Both the position numbers and the translations under genes were made by a program. From Noviherbaspirillum sp. L7-7A (GTDB lineage: Bacteria > Pseudomonadota > Gammaproteobacteria > Burkholderiales > Burkholderiaceae_D), in assembly GCF_019052805.1 (NCBI RefSeq), contig NZ_JAHQRJ010000001.1, forward strand, positions 310,001-374,000: 64,000 bases of DNA, given 5' to 3'. Numbering within the stretch: the stretch's first letter is position 1; every line of letters begins with the position of its first letter. The notes beneath the pieces are model-generated. The model saw only the letters and a list, made by a program, of their open reading frames with translations. It was not told where the DNA came from and searched no databases. Shown here piece after piece: positions 16,593 through 25,774 of the stretch.

Positions 16593-18035
16593 TTAATTGC
16601 AGGAATAGGCCGCGGCCAGCTGGGCGCGCGACCTGGCGATGGCGGAGCTTGCCGGTTCATCGACGGTCAGCGTGTTGTCGGTGAACTTGCAGCCATACTT
16701 CGGATCGGCCACCGTTGAAGCGGTCAGCACGTCGTCGCCCTGCGGCTTGGCGCCGCCGCTTTCCCAGGTCACCATGTCCTGGAATGCCTTCACCTGCTCA
16801 TTGATGGTGAAGTCGCAGTGCGCCACGCCACGGATCGCCCGCTGCACCAGCATCCCGGAGGTGCCTTCTGCATCAGCGCGCTTTTTGAAGATCTGCTCCA
16901 TGCTGAACGGCACATACATGTCGCCCAGGGTATGGATGGTCACGACGGGGATGTTGAAGCGCGCATTGGTCTTGGGCACCCAGCGCAGGCCATCGGTACG
17001 CAGCCGGTTTGCGTCGGGCGTTGCCTGCACGCGGTAGATCGTGTTGTTCAAGGCGGTTTCCTCCGCCGACAGCGCCGGTGCATTGTCGAGCTGGTAGACG
17101 AAATTTTTGGTCGAGACCACGTCATCGTTTAGGATGCCCAGCATCTTGCCGTCCCGTCCGAACGTGCCCCAGACCGTATCGGTGTAGGGGCCGGCGAAGC
17201 CGACGTCGAACATGGGACGCTGGCCGCCGGTCAGGTTCTGCACGATGGTCTTGAGCTTGTCGCCCTGCGCGGTGGTCGCGCCGGTCGCGGTGGTGCTCGG
17301 AAAGGTTGTGAACAGGGCGTTCTTGACTGCGGGTTGGATGGTCGCCCAGTTCGTCACCGGCCAGCTCGTGGCAGGCACGCCGGCAAGCTGCATCGCGGCT
17401 GCCTGGTAGGCGGCAAAGAAGTCATACAGTTCGGTGTCGCCCAGCACGCCGCACATTGGCACTGCGCCGTTGTAGCTGACCTTGTGGTTGGCATAAGCGA
17501 GCGCCTCTTCGTCGATCGCCGCCGCAGTCACGTGGCCGCCCATGGAGACGCCGGTGATGTATATCTTGCTGGGCGTGGCCAAGGGGCGGCTGTTGGCGGC
17601 GGCGATCTTGTTGAATGCCAGCGCCAGCGCATTGGTGTCTTCCACGCCGGCCCGGACGTCATAGTAATTCCTGGAGTAGCTCGATGCAGCCCAGGCATAG
17701 CCCTGCTCGATCAGGTAGCGGCGGATGGCCGGGTTGCTGACGGTGAGAGCGGCGCCGGTCCCTGCATAGCCATGGGCATACATGACCAGCTTGCCATTCC
17801 AGTTCTTGGGCACTTCGATGCGATAGCCCGCGCCTTCCAGCGTGCCCGACCAGCGGTCTGTTTCAGGTGCGCCGGCCAGCGCGGTGAAGGGCAGGCTGGT
17901 CTCGGTGACAGCGAAAGTGCGGGTGTCTTGCGGGCGTTGGGCTTCGGGGGCGGGGTCACTGGAACCGCCGCCGCAGGCGGACAGGGCAAGCGTGAGCGTC
18001 GCGAGCGCAAACGCGGAACGTACTGGTTGTTTCAT
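16593..18035 (-). CDS. exported alpha/beta-hydrolase lipoprotein
   Basis: A 480-residue secreted hydrolase. MKQPVRSAFALATLTLALSAC is a lipoprotein signal peptide with lipobox LSAC followed by GGGSS. The nucleophile elbow is GVSMGG, the oxyanion region MYAHGYAGTG and the likely catalytic histidine is in RGVAHCDF near the C-terminus. Substrate unknown; polyester oligomer or ester hydrolysis is plausible. I chose ATG 18035 because GGAG lies about nine bases upstream and the signal peptide starts there; the frame opens 22 codons earlier. It lies downstream of the tyrosinase gene on the same strand, separated by a very strong hairpin. Confidence 0.82.
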   Translation of the reverse strand: MKQPVRSAFALATLTLALSACGGGSSDPAPEAQRPQDTRTFAVTETSLPFTALAGAPETDRWSGTLEGAGYRIEVPKNWNGKLVMYAHGYAGTGAALTVSNPAIRRYLIEQGYAWAASSYSRNYYDVRAGVEDTNALALAFNKIAAANSRPLATPSKIYITGVSMGGHVTAAAIDEEALAYANHKVSYNGAVPMCGVLGDTELYDFFAAYQAAAMQLAGVPATSWPVTNWATIQPAVKNALFTTFPSTTATGATTAQGDKLKTIVQNLTGGQRPMFDVGFAGPYTDTVWGTFGRDGKMLGILNDDVVSTKNFVYQLDNAPALSAEETALNNTIYRVQATPDANRLRTDGLRWVPKTNARFNIPVVTIHTLGDMYVPFSMEQIFKKRADAEGTSGMLVQRAIRGVAHCDFTINEQVKAFQDMVTWESGGAKPQGDDVLTASTVADPKYGCKFTDNTLTVDEPASSAIARSRAQLAAAYSCN

Positions 18036-18308
18036 TAAAACAGTCTCCGTTTTGATTGGAATAATTTTGGAAAAGCTGCCTGCAAAAGACGTGTTCTGCA
18101 CTGCGAAACACGGTTTCGAAATTGGCTTGGAAATGTTAAAGCGGCGCTAAAAGCTTGTAAAGGAGAAAGCGACTTAGTTAGTTTTTTGCAACGCCAGGGC
18201 GTCAGGCCAGCTTGTCAGGAATGATTGCGACCAGGCGCAACAGGCGCTGCCGCAGACCTGTACTGGGCTGGAGGCCAGGAAGAGGAAAGCAGCGAAGGGA
18301 ACGGGAAT

Positions 18309-18369
18309 GGCAGGAAGGGCAACAGGAGGCTGCGACGCGGGATCGCAGCCTCCTGTTGCCCTTCCTGCC
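18309..18369. terminator. very long perfect hairpin downstream of tyrosinase gene
   Basis: Arms 18309-18335 and 18343-18369 are perfectly complementary over 27 bp with a 7-base loop (CGCGGGA). It begins 18 bp beyond the tyrosinase stop codon. Neither flank has a T-run, so it is an atypical terminator; it could instead protect the mRNA 3' end or be a palindromic insertion. Confidence 0.6.
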
Positions 18370-18387
18370 GTGCTGCCCGGCTCGGGA

Positions 18388-19902
18388 TTACTGCGGCGTA
18401 TCGGTAGACAGTTCCAGACGCGCCTCGCCGACCCGAATGACTTCGCCGCCGGGCGCGCTGTTGCCGCTGACGCGAACGAAGGACAGCGTGATGTTGCGCG
18501 GGTCTGCCGCCACCAGTTCGCTCAGTTGCCGGCTCAGCGCGAACGTCAGCGCCACGGTCCCCGGTTCGCTGCCGCCGGGATCCTGCCGCATATGCACCCG
18601 GTGCGCTGCCGCGTCGATTTCGAATGGCCCGACGCTGCCGATGCGGTAGGCGGTGGCGCTGCTGACGTCGGTGCTGGAGGGCAGGTTCAGGTACAGGTGA
18701 TAGAAATAGCCGCCAATATCCCCGCTGCCGCTGATGCGTACGCTGTCCAGCACCACCCGGGCCGAGCGGTACGGACTGGCAGCCTGCGGCGCGGCGGTGC
18801 TGAGCGTGCGTTGCAACAGGTCGGCGCTGGTCTGGTCCAGCTGCAGTTGCACGCTGAGCGAGTTTTCATTCAGCGGTATGCGCAGCACGCCGCCGACCGC
18901 CAGCCGGTTGCCGCTGATCTGACGGCTCGGTGAAGCGGCAAGCTCGGCGATTGCGGGCCGCAGGAGCAGGCGCGGCGCGGCGCCGCTGGGCCGCGGGCCG
19001 AGCTGCGCCAGTTGCAGCGGGCTGTCGCCCTGCCGCATCGAGGCGAGCACGAAGCCGCCATCGCCGGCCTGGGCGACTTGCGCCGCCGGCAGGGACGTGG
19101 GCATGGTCTCGTTCTGGTAGTAGTAGGACAGCTGGTTGCGCGTATCGATCGTACGGCTGCGCTGCATCGCCAGCCGGTTGGCATAGGTGAAGGTGCCGGC
19201 CCAGTAGGTGCTATCGGCCGGTGGCGTGGTGCGTCCGCCGCCGGCCTGCTGCCATGCCGACCACAGGCGATCGATGTTGGCGTGGTGAAGCCAGAAGATC
19301 GGATCGGTGGGTGACTGCAGGGTCGCCATGGTGGTGCCGATAATGTTGTGCACCGGGTTGTGCGGCTGGTCCTCGATCAGCACCTCGAACGGATTCGCGA
19401 GCCCGCGCTGCATGTTGGTGACGGTGCTGGCAAATGGCGCCAGGGTCAGGGCGTCGATCACGTTGGTGTTCTGGCGCGCGAGGTAAAGCGGATTGAATGG
19501 CGACGGATTGGTGAATTCGCCCGGCATCTCGGGCGTGGTGTAGTAGTCCCAGTAGGGCAGCACCAGTGACTTGTTGCCCGATACGGCGCGCAGCTGCTGC
19601 TCGAAGTAATACAGGTAGCCTCGGTGCCATGCCAGGAAATAGGCAATGCCATGCGGGCAGGAATTGAGATGGATATTGGTCCAGTAGGCCCAGCTGCGCT
19701 TGTCGCTGGCATTGGTGTTTTCACGCATGCGCGATATGCCGTCGACCAGCGAGCCATAGTCGCGTGTGTTGCGAAAGGTATTCCAGTCGAGGCGCCGCAT
19801 GGCGGTGGACTGGGCAAGCAGGTGCTGGCCAGGCAAGGCGGCGGCCAGCAGCGCCGATGCGCCCTTGAGAAAACCGCGGCGCGTAACTACTCTCCTGTGC
19901 AT
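18388..19902 (-). CDS. Tat-exported tyrosinase family copper protein
   Basis: A 504-residue type-3 copper protein. The N-terminus RRVVTRRGFLKGASALL is a twin-arginine signal. The first copper site has His78, His84 (SCPHGIAYFL) and His93 (AWHRGYLYYFE); the second is in EDQPHNPVHNIIG and the classic DPIFWLHHANIDRLW. Residues about 330-504 form a C-terminal beta-rich domain of the kind that covers the active site. It should oxidise phenols to quinones in the periplasm. ATG 19902 follows GGAGA; an upstream in-frame ATG at 19923 lacks this. No tyrosinase chaperone (MelC1-like) gene is adjacent. Confidence 0.9.
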   Translation of the reverse strand: MHRRVVTRRGFLKGASALLAAALPGQHLLAQSTAMRRLDWNTFRNTRDYGSLVDGISRMRENTNASDKRSWAYWTNIHLNSCPHGIAYFLAWHRGYLYYFEQQLRAVSGNKSLVLPYWDYYTTPEMPGEFTNPSPFNPLYLARQNTNVIDALTLAPFASTVTNMQRGLANPFEVLIEDQPHNPVHNIIGTTMATLQSPTDPIFWLHHANIDRLWSAWQQAGGGRTTPPADSTYWAGTFTYANRLAMQRSRTIDTRNQLSYYYQNETMPTSLPAAQVAQAGDGGFVLASMRQGDSPLQLAQLGPRPSGAAPRLLLRPAIAELAASPSRQISGNRLAVGGVLRIPLNENSLSVQLQLDQTSADLLQRTLSTAAPQAASPYRSARVVLDSVRISGSGDIGGYFYHLYLNLPSSTDVSSATAYRIGSVGPFEIDAAAHRVHMRQDPGGSEPGTVALTFALSRQLSELVAADPRNITLSFVRVSGNSAPGGEVIRVGEARLELSTDTPQ

Positions 19903-20034
19903 GGTCTGTCTCCAGTGAATCACCAGACCATGTTATTGACGTTGACTCATGCTCCCTTGAGAAACCTCAACGATGCCGGTATACATGCCTCGGCATCGAA
20001 TGGAAGAATTCTGGGGCGGCAGCTAAAAAGCGCT

Positions 20035-22035
20035 CTAGCTCACGCGGGCGCGCGCGCGCCGGTCGGTGGCGGACCTGCGGTCGAAGCCGGGCTGCAGCAT
20101 CTGCAGTTCCGGGCTGAGCGGTATCGCCGCGGTGACCGTCACGCCCTGGTCGGGTGCGGCGGTGATGGTGAGCTTGCCGCCAAGCGAGCCGATGCGCTCG
20201 CGCATGCCGCGCAGGCCAAAGGCTTCGGGCTTGTCCTGCTTGCCGAGCTGGCCAATGCCATCATCGGAAATGCGCATCAGCAGGCTTTCTTCGGTGGTAT
20301 AGAGCTGGACATCGACATGGCTCGCATGCGCATGGCGGCTTACATTCGTCAGCGATTCCTGCAGGGTGCGAAACAGCGCAGTGGCGCAGGCATCCGGCAG
20401 CGCAATGTCCTCGCCGTCGGAGAGCAGGGTGCAGGCAATGCCGGTCTTGCGCTGGAATTCCCTTGTCTGCCACTCCACTGCCGCATGCAGGCCCAGGTCC
20501 AGAACGGCCGGGCGCAGGTCATTGATGATGGCGCGCATGCTCTGCATCAGGGTGGTCATGCTGCGCAGCATGCCGTCCAGCTGCGCGGCTGCCTGCGGCA
20601 CATGCGACAACTGGCCCTGCAGTATCGAGACATCGATCTTCAGCGCCAGCAGCTGCTGGCCGAGCTCGTCATGGATTTCACGCGCGATGCGCTTGCGCTC
20701 TTCCTCGCGCACCGATTCCTGATGCTCGGCCAGTTCGCGCATCGACACCGCCGAGGCGCGCAATGCCGACTCGGTCGCCTTGTGCTGGGTAATGTTCTCA
20801 TGCACCACCAGGATATGCGGCGTGCCGCTGCTGCCCATGCGGCTTACCGTGGCACGGCACCAGAAGTATTCCCCAGCGGTACGGCAGATATATTCCATCG
20901 AAAACATCGGCATCTCGCCCGCTGCCACCGAACGTATGCCGGCTGCGATCCGCGCCGCTTCGGCCACGCCCTGGGCTGCCGATGAAGCGCACACGTCCAG
21001 ATAATTCCTGCCGGTGCAGTCCATGCCGCTGAATTCAATGAGTGGCTGGTTGACCATCAGGATCTTGCCGTCGCGGTCGAGCAGGAACACATGCGAGGGC
21101 TGCACGGCACCCGGACGGCTCTCGGTGCTGTAGTCCGACAGCGGTGGTGCGGTGATGCTGGAAATCTGCGCGGACTTCTGATCAGGCGCGACCAGAGCGG
21201 CCGTGCTGGAGTCAAGATAGATGGCAAAGGCGCCAGCCACCTTGCGCTTGGCGTCGCGCAGCGGCGCCGCGCTGACCATCAGCCGCCTGGTGGCGCCGTC
21301 CTGCGCCACGATGTCGACCGGGTCCATGCTGCGCTCGGTGCCGCGGCGCAGCGCCAGAAACAGCGCGCGGTTTTCAGGCCGCATCTCCAGGTCCGGCCGC
21401 CGCCACTCGCGCTGCTGGGTAAGGTCTTCGGTCCATAGCCGTTGGGCGGCCGCATTCACTATGACTGGCTGACCATCCCGGTCGACCATGCAGAACGGAT
21501 AGGGCAAGGCCTGCAGCGCCTGGTGCAGCAGGCCGTCATGATGGTCCGGCGCTCCGGCAGCGCTGCCGCGGCCGCGCCAGGACAGGACAGCCAGCGCCCC
21601 CAGCAGGCCTGACAGCAGCGCAAGTGCCGCCATATCGGCATAAAAGCGCACCTGTAGGCCGGCATCGTTGCGGCTGGCTTCCGACTTCACCTGGGCTGCA
21701 AGCGCAGCGATGCGCTCGGCCTGCTGTTGATGCTGCGAGCTGTCCTGCAACCCGGCGCGCAGTTGCGCGACGCTGCCCTGCAGCGCGGGATAGCCCGCCA
21801 GGCTGTCGTCGAGGCCGGCCAGCGCCGCGCTGCGCTGCTCGCGGTCGCGCGGGCCGGTGGCGGGAACATGCAGGCTGGCGTCGACAAGGTGGCCAAGTGC
21901 GTTCGCTAGGTTTGCTCCGGACGCGGACATCATGGACAGCGTTCGCGCGGTATCCCAGCCGACAAATCCCGCCATCAGGACAAAGGCCAGGGCAACGCAC
22001 ATTCTGATGAGTCTTGAAACGCCTCTGTCATCCAT
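20035..22035 (-). CDS. membrane sensor histidine kinase with two PAS domains (NarL-type)
   Basis: A 666-residue kinase. Helices at about 11-29 and 134-152 frame a helical periplasmic sensor of roughly 100 residues rich in Gln/Ala (CHASE3-like in shape). Two PAS domains follow: about 165-290 (FCMVDRDGQPVIVNAAAQRLW) and about 310-430 (VFLLDRDGKILMVNQPLIEF). The HisKA_3 motif ERKRIAREIHDELGQQLLAL holds the phosphorylated His, and the HATPase ends with DDGIGQ and FGLRGMRERIGSLGG. Such kinases pair with LuxR-type response regulators, but none is adjacent, so it is an orphan here. AGGA lies seven bases before the ATG. Confidence 0.88.
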   Translation of the reverse strand: MDDRGVSRLIRMCVALAFVLMAGFVGWDTARTLSMMSASGANLANALGHLVDASLHVPATGPRDREQRSAALAGLDDSLAGYPALQGSVAQLRAGLQDSSQHQQQAERIAALAAQVKSEASRNDAGLQVRFYADMAALALLSGLLGALAVLSWRGRGSAAGAPDHHDGLLHQALQALPYPFCMVDRDGQPVIVNAAAQRLWTEDLTQQREWRRPDLEMRPENRALFLALRRGTERSMDPVDIVAQDGATRRLMVSAAPLRDAKRKVAGAFAIYLDSSTAALVAPDQKSAQISSITAPPLSDYSTESRPGAVQPSHVFLLDRDGKILMVNQPLIEFSGMDCTGRNYLDVCASSAAQGVAEAARIAAGIRSVAAGEMPMFSMEYICRTAGEYFWCRATVSRMGSSGTPHILVVHENITQHKATESALRASAVSMRELAEHQESVREEERKRIAREIHDELGQQLLALKIDVSILQGQLSHVPQAAAQLDGMLRSMTTLMQSMRAIINDLRPAVLDLGLHAAVEWQTREFQRKTGIACTLLSDGEDIALPDACATALFRTLQESLTNVSRHAHASHVDVQLYTTEESLLMRISDDGIGQLGKQDKPEAFGLRGMRERIGSLGGKLTITAAPDQGVTVTAAIPLSPELQMLQPGFDRRSATDRRARARVS

Positions 22036-22137
22036 CTCCGGTCCTGGGGCAATCGCCGGAGCGACTGGTGGCTGGCGGCGAAAATCGTGTCCGAATGTTA
22101 CGACACATGATGGCTGATTGTCATGGCGCTCATGGAC

Positions 22138-23052
22138 TCAGGCTTTGGGCCTCTTCAACAAAAGCCGGTTTATATAGCGATCGATCTTGGCCATTTGCAA
22201 GCCGGCCGCCGGCGCATAGTCGTACATATAAACCGGAAGCAGCGAATACTGGATCTGCAGCAGCAGCCGTGGCTTGCTTTTGGGAAGCAGGCCCTTGTGT
22301 ATGCCATGGGTATCGACGGCAAAGAAGGTGCCAGCCGGCCCGGTGACCCTGACCATCTTTTGCTGGCCGTAGCGCGCAGCGACTTCCTCGTCCGCATACG
22401 GTGCCAGCCGCGCGCTGCAATGCTCGCGGTGGCTGCCGGTGACATAGACATGGGGGCCGGCGCCTTCGTCGACATCGGTCAGGTAGGCAAACACCTTGAT
22501 GAAGCGCCAGTCGTCGCAGTCGCGGTGAAAGCCCTGCAATCCGGTACCGGTGCCTTCCCGCGGATAAGACCAGCGCAGGCCGATGGCGGAAATCGTCGGC
22601 TTGCAGCCGATATAGTGGGCGGCGAGCCTGATCAGGGGCGCGCTGTTGGCCAGTTCGAGCAGGTGCGGGCAGCCAAGCACGTCCGCCAGGCTGTATTCCG
22701 CCATGCGCACTTCCGGCGGTGGCGCATCGGCCAGGAACGTGGGCGTCGAGCGGCCATGTGGCGACAGCGGCCGGTTGCGCAGGTAGGCATGAATATCGTC
22801 GATCTGGTTATGGTCGAGCAGCCTGGGGAGCATCGCAAGGCCTTCGGCACGCAGCGCCTGCAGGCTTGCCGTGTCATCCTTGCTGGCTGCATTGACCAGC
22901 TCCGGCATGCCGTGCCGGATGCGCAGGTAGCCTGCCACGCCATTGGCGACCGCTCGCCGCAGGGGGCGTGGCGTTACGGCCCGCTGTGCGTAGTACATCA
23001 GGCTGTGCCATGGCCTGAAAGTGCGTCCCGGCATCAATTGCACATAATCCAT
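22138..23052 (-). CDS. phytanoyl-CoA dioxygenase (PhyH) family protein
   Basis: A 304-residue Fe(II)/2-oxoglutarate-dependent oxygenase. The iron triad is visible as GFHRDCDDW (HxD) and the distal His in DTHGIHKG, with KPRLLLQIQYS providing the Arg that binds 2-oxoglutarate. Substrate unknown. The ATG at 23052 has AAAGGA seven bases upstream; a TTG one codon earlier is not needed. Its promoter region is shared with the divergent lipoprotein pair and holds a nested inverted repeat. Confidence 0.82.
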   Translation of the reverse strand: MDYVQLMPGRTFRPWHSLMYYAQRAVTPRPLRRAVANGVAGYLRIRHGMPELVNAASKDDTASLQALRAEGLAMLPRLLDHNQIDDIHAYLRNRPLSPHGRSTPTFLADAPPPEVRMAEYSLADVLGCPHLLELANSAPLIRLAAHYIGCKPTISAIGLRWSYPREGTGTGLQGFHRDCDDWRFIKVFAYLTDVDEGAGPHVYVTGSHREHCSARLAPYADEEVAARYGQQKMVRVTGPAGTFFAVDTHGIHKGLLPKSKPRLLLQIQYSLLPVYMYDYAPAAGLQMAKIDRYINRLLLKRPKA

Positions 23053-23100
23053 CAAATTTCCTTTATGAAAGAAACAGGAATGACATTGAAGTGCCGTATA

Positions 23101-23179
23101 AAAGTTGCCTTTTTGGAAATCGTACTAGCTTTCCTGGTGTAAAAGTTAATATTCATTAACTTTTAACAAAAGCAACTTT
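23101..23179. promoter_or_regulatory. nested inverted repeat in a divergent promoter region
   Basis: An inner perfect palindrome AAAAGTTAAT-ATTC-ATTAACTTTT (23141-23164) lies inside an outer 8-bp inverted repeat AAAGTTGC (23101-23108) / GCAACTTT (23172-23179). The region is AT-rich and lies between the dioxygenase gene (-) and the lipoprotein pair (+). It looks like an operator for a dimeric regulator, or a cruciform; no regulator gene is adjacent. Confidence 0.5.
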
Positions 23180-23312
23180 CTTATAAGAAAATCTCTTGGT
23201 CATACGGAGGCGATTTAAGGAAATCGGTATCGGCGCGCTGCTGTGAGCAAGGCACATGCTTTCGCTGGCTATAATTTTTCCCCTTTCATGCCAGCGATAA
23301 ACGCACCAGATA

Positions 23313-23840
23313 ATGATCTTTTTTACTGTACGTTCAGCCATTGCCATGACGGCAATCGGGACGCTCGGCGCACTGAGCGGCTGTAGTTCCTTTTTGCAAC
23401 AGGGCGCCGGTGCCGTTGCGGGCGTAGGAGGTGCCGGGGTTGCCGCCAGCGTTACCTCTGATGCCGCGGTGGCGACCGGCATAGGCGTGGGCTTGCAGTC
23501 CCTTGCCCAAGCGGGTGTGCAAAGAGCCCAGAAGGCGGTGCATACCACCTTCCAGGACCGGATCGCCGCCGTCGCCGGCGGTCTGGCGGTGGGCGAGGTC
23601 GGCAACTGGGAAGTGGTGCATGACATTCCGATCGAGCCGGCCAGCCGTGGCGAGGTGACGGTTAGCCGTATCGTGGGCGCGCGTGCGCTGGATTGCCGGG
23701 AAATCGTGTTTTCCGTGGAAAACGGACCACGTGCGGAGAATGGCAAGGGCTTCTACGTGGCCATGATCTGCCGCGACGGCACCCGCTGGAAATGGGCATC
23801 CGCGGAGCCTGCCACCGAGCGCTGGGGATCGCTGCAATGA
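23313..23840 (+). CDS. putative lipoprotein, first of a tandem paralogous pair
   Basis: Function unknown. 175 residues with a lipoprotein signal ending in lipobox LSGC (GTLGALSGCSSF), then a Gly/Ala-rich segment (AVAGVGGAGVAASVTSDAAVATGIGVG) and a compact domain ending in KWASAEPATERWGSL. The next gene encodes a protein of the same plan. The start is uncertain: ATG 23313 has no clear ribosome site, and ATG 23346 is possible. Its stop overlaps the start of the paralogue as ATGA. Confidence 0.75.
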   Translation: MIFFTVRSAIAMTAIGTLGALSGCSSFLQQGAGAVAGVGGAGVAASVTSDAAVATGIGVGLQSLAQAGVQRAQKAVHTTFQDRIAAVAGGLAVGEVGNWEVVHDIPIEPASRGEVTVSRIVGARALDCREIVFSVENGPRAENGKGFYVAMICRDGTRWKWASAEPATERWGSLQ

Positions 23841-24352
23841 TGACGCTGCGGTTGGCCGCCAGGGCGCTCATGGCCTCGGCGGCGCTGGCGCTGCCAGCCT
23901 GTTCGACGGTGGGCGGCCTGGCCGGCACGGTGGCCGGCATTGCCACCGGTTCCTTCACCAGCAACCCGGCCATCGGCATCGCGGTGTCGGTGAGCGTCAA
24001 GGCGGCCACCGACGCCGGCATCAAGAATCTGCTGCGTTCCCTGCAACAGGATGAGCAGGATGAGATCGCCGCGCTTGCCGGCGCGATGCAGGAAGGGGAA
24101 GTGCGTTCCTGGAAAGTGCGGCATAAAATTCCATATGGAAATAACCAGGGCGACATGCAGATAACCCGCGCCATCGTCACGCCCCTGGCCAGTTGCAAGG
24201 AAGTGATGTTCACAGTGGACGATGCCAGGGCAGCCCAGGTGTCCGATGGCGCGGCGCGCGGCTGGTTTGCAGCACATGTCTGCCTTCAGGAAAACGGCTG
24301 GAAATGGGCAAATGCCGAACCGGCAGTGGAACGCTGGGGCGCCTTGCATTAA
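23837..24352 (+). CDS. putative lipoprotein, second of the pair
   Basis: 171 residues. The N-terminus MMTLRLAARALMASAALALP ends in an ACS lipobox-like site. A Gly-rich stretch (GTVAGIATGSF) precedes a domain that matches the preceding protein in layout: ..EIAALAGAMQEGEVRSWKV here versus ..RIAAVAGGLAVGEVGNWEV there, and both end in KWANAEPAVERWGAL / KWASAEPATERWGSL. This is therefore a tandem duplication. The start ATG overlaps the previous stop (ATGA), so translation is coupled. Probably periplasmic or outer-membrane anchored; role unknown. Confidence 0.78.
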   Translation: MMTLRLAARALMASAALALPACSTVGGLAGTVAGIATGSFTSNPAIGIAVSVSVKAATDAGIKNLLRSLQQDEQDEIAALAGAMQEGEVRSWKVRHKIPYGNNQGDMQITRAIVTPLASCKEVMFTVDDARAAQVSDGAARGWFAAHVCLQENGWKWANAEPAVERWGALH

Positions 24353-24410
24353 AGTGGCGCGCTTGCCGTACCGGAAAAAGCGGATACGGCCACAATAAAA
24401 AGGAAGAGAC

Positions 24411-25661
24411 ATGCCCCTGCAATCCTCCGTCGGCTGTGCTGCGGCGCCGACTGTCCGTTCCCTGTGGGCCATGCTGGCTGCGCTGTGCATGGCCTTCATG
24501 CTGAGCCAGGCCTATCGCACCGCCGCCGCCATGATGGCCAGCCGCCTGCAGGCCGAATTTTCATTGTCGCCGCAACAGCTGGGCAGCTATGCCGGCGCAT
24601 TCCATTTCGCCTTTGGCGCGATGCAGCTGTTCATGGGGCTGGGCATCGACCTGCATGGCGTGCGCAAGACCATGCTGGCCTCCTTCCCGGTAGCCATCGT
24701 CGGCGCGCTGCTGTCCGCGTCGGCGCACAGCTATGCCATGCTGGTCCTGGGCCAGGTGCTGATCGGTGTCGGCTGCGCCGCCGCCTTCCTGGTCTGCACC
24801 GTCTTCATCAGCCGTTATTTTCCGCAGGAGCGCTTCGCTTCGGTGTCCGGCCTGGTGCTGGGCATAGGCGGAGGCGGCATGCTGCTCACTGCCACGCCGC
24901 TGGCCTGGGTGGTGCAGGAAGCGTCCTGGCGGGCCGGCTTCCTGATGCTGGCCGGCCTGTCGGCGCTGGCCTGGCTGGTGATCTTCCTGCGGGTGCGCGA
25001 GCCGGCGCAAGGGCAGGGCGGTTGCCACGAATCCCTGGCAACCGCCCTGCGTGGACTAGGAGCATTGCTGGTGCTGCCGCATACGCTGGGCATCATGGCA
25101 TTGGGTGCGGTGACCTATGCCGCCTTCATGGCGCTTCGCGGATTGTGGCTGGGTCCGCTGCTGATCAGCCGCTATGGCTACACCCTGGTGCAGAGCGGCA
25201 ATGTGGCTCTACTGGTATCGGTGGTGTCGCTGTTCGGGCCGCCGCTGTTCGGCCGCTTCGGTCCGCAAGGCGCCGGACGCCGCCGCTGCATCATCGCCTT
25301 CACGCTGGCGCTGGTGGCGCTGTTCGCCATCATGGCCATGGTGTCGAGCCGCGCGGTGGTGGTCGGCTGCTCGGTGCTGGTCGGCTTCCTGTCCGGCTTC
25401 GTCGTGCTGCAGTATGCCGATGTGCGCGCCTCCTATCCGGTGGCGCAGATCGGCCGCGCAATGGCCCTGCTGAACATGGCGATGTTCCTCGGCGTGGCGC
25501 TGGTGCAATGGCTCAGCGGTGCAGTGGCCTCCGCCGCGCCGGCCTGGCATGCCGATCCGCATTCGGCCGCGCTGGCGCTGATCGCCGCGATGCTGACAGC
25601 TGGAGTGCTGGCCTTCACCCTGCTGCCGGCGCCACGCGCTGGCCAGGATGTCGTTCGATAA
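24411..25661 (+). CDS. MFS transporter
   Basis: A 416-residue major facilitator carrier with about twelve membrane helices. The loop 2-3 signature region reads GIDLHGVRKTMLAS, and helix 5 has SGLVLGIGGGGMLL. Substrate unknown. It follows the lipoprotein pair on the same strand after 58 bp and has GGAAGAGAC directly before the ATG, so it may belong to the same transcription unit. Confidence 0.87.
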   Translation: MPLQSSVGCAAAPTVRSLWAMLAALCMAFMLSQAYRTAAAMMASRLQAEFSLSPQQLGSYAGAFHFAFGAMQLFMGLGIDLHGVRKTMLASFPVAIVGALLSASAHSYAMLVLGQVLIGVGCAAAFLVCTVFISRYFPQERFASVSGLVLGIGGGGMLLTATPLAWVVQEASWRAGFLMLAGLSALAWLVIFLRVREPAQGQGGCHESLATALRGLGALLVLPHTLGIMALGAVTYAAFMALRGLWLGPLLISRYGYTLVQSGNVALLVSVVSLFGPPLFGRFGPQGAGRRRCIIAFTLALVALFAIMAMVSSRAVVVGCSVLVGFLSGFVVLQYADVRASYPVAQIGRAMALLNMAMFLGVALVQWLSGAVASAAPAWHADPHSAALALIAAMLTAGVLAFTLLPAPRAGQDVVR

Positions 25662-25710
25662 ACAACTGTATTGTTTAGCCGACGTTCTGTTGGCAGCGTA
25701 AAAAGTTTGC

Positions 25711-25738
25711 TTTACACAAGTTGCCTCATGGATATAAT
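25711..25738 (+). promoter_or_regulatory. sigma-70 promoter of the following hypothetical gene
   Basis: TTTACA (25711-25716) and a consensus TATAAT (25733-25738) are separated by 16 bp. The predicted transcript start is near 25745, giving a leader of about 30 bases before the ATG at 25775. Confidence 0.65.
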
Positions 25739-25774
25739 CGGTCGGGTCAGCCCTGTCAACCGAGGCCATCCATC

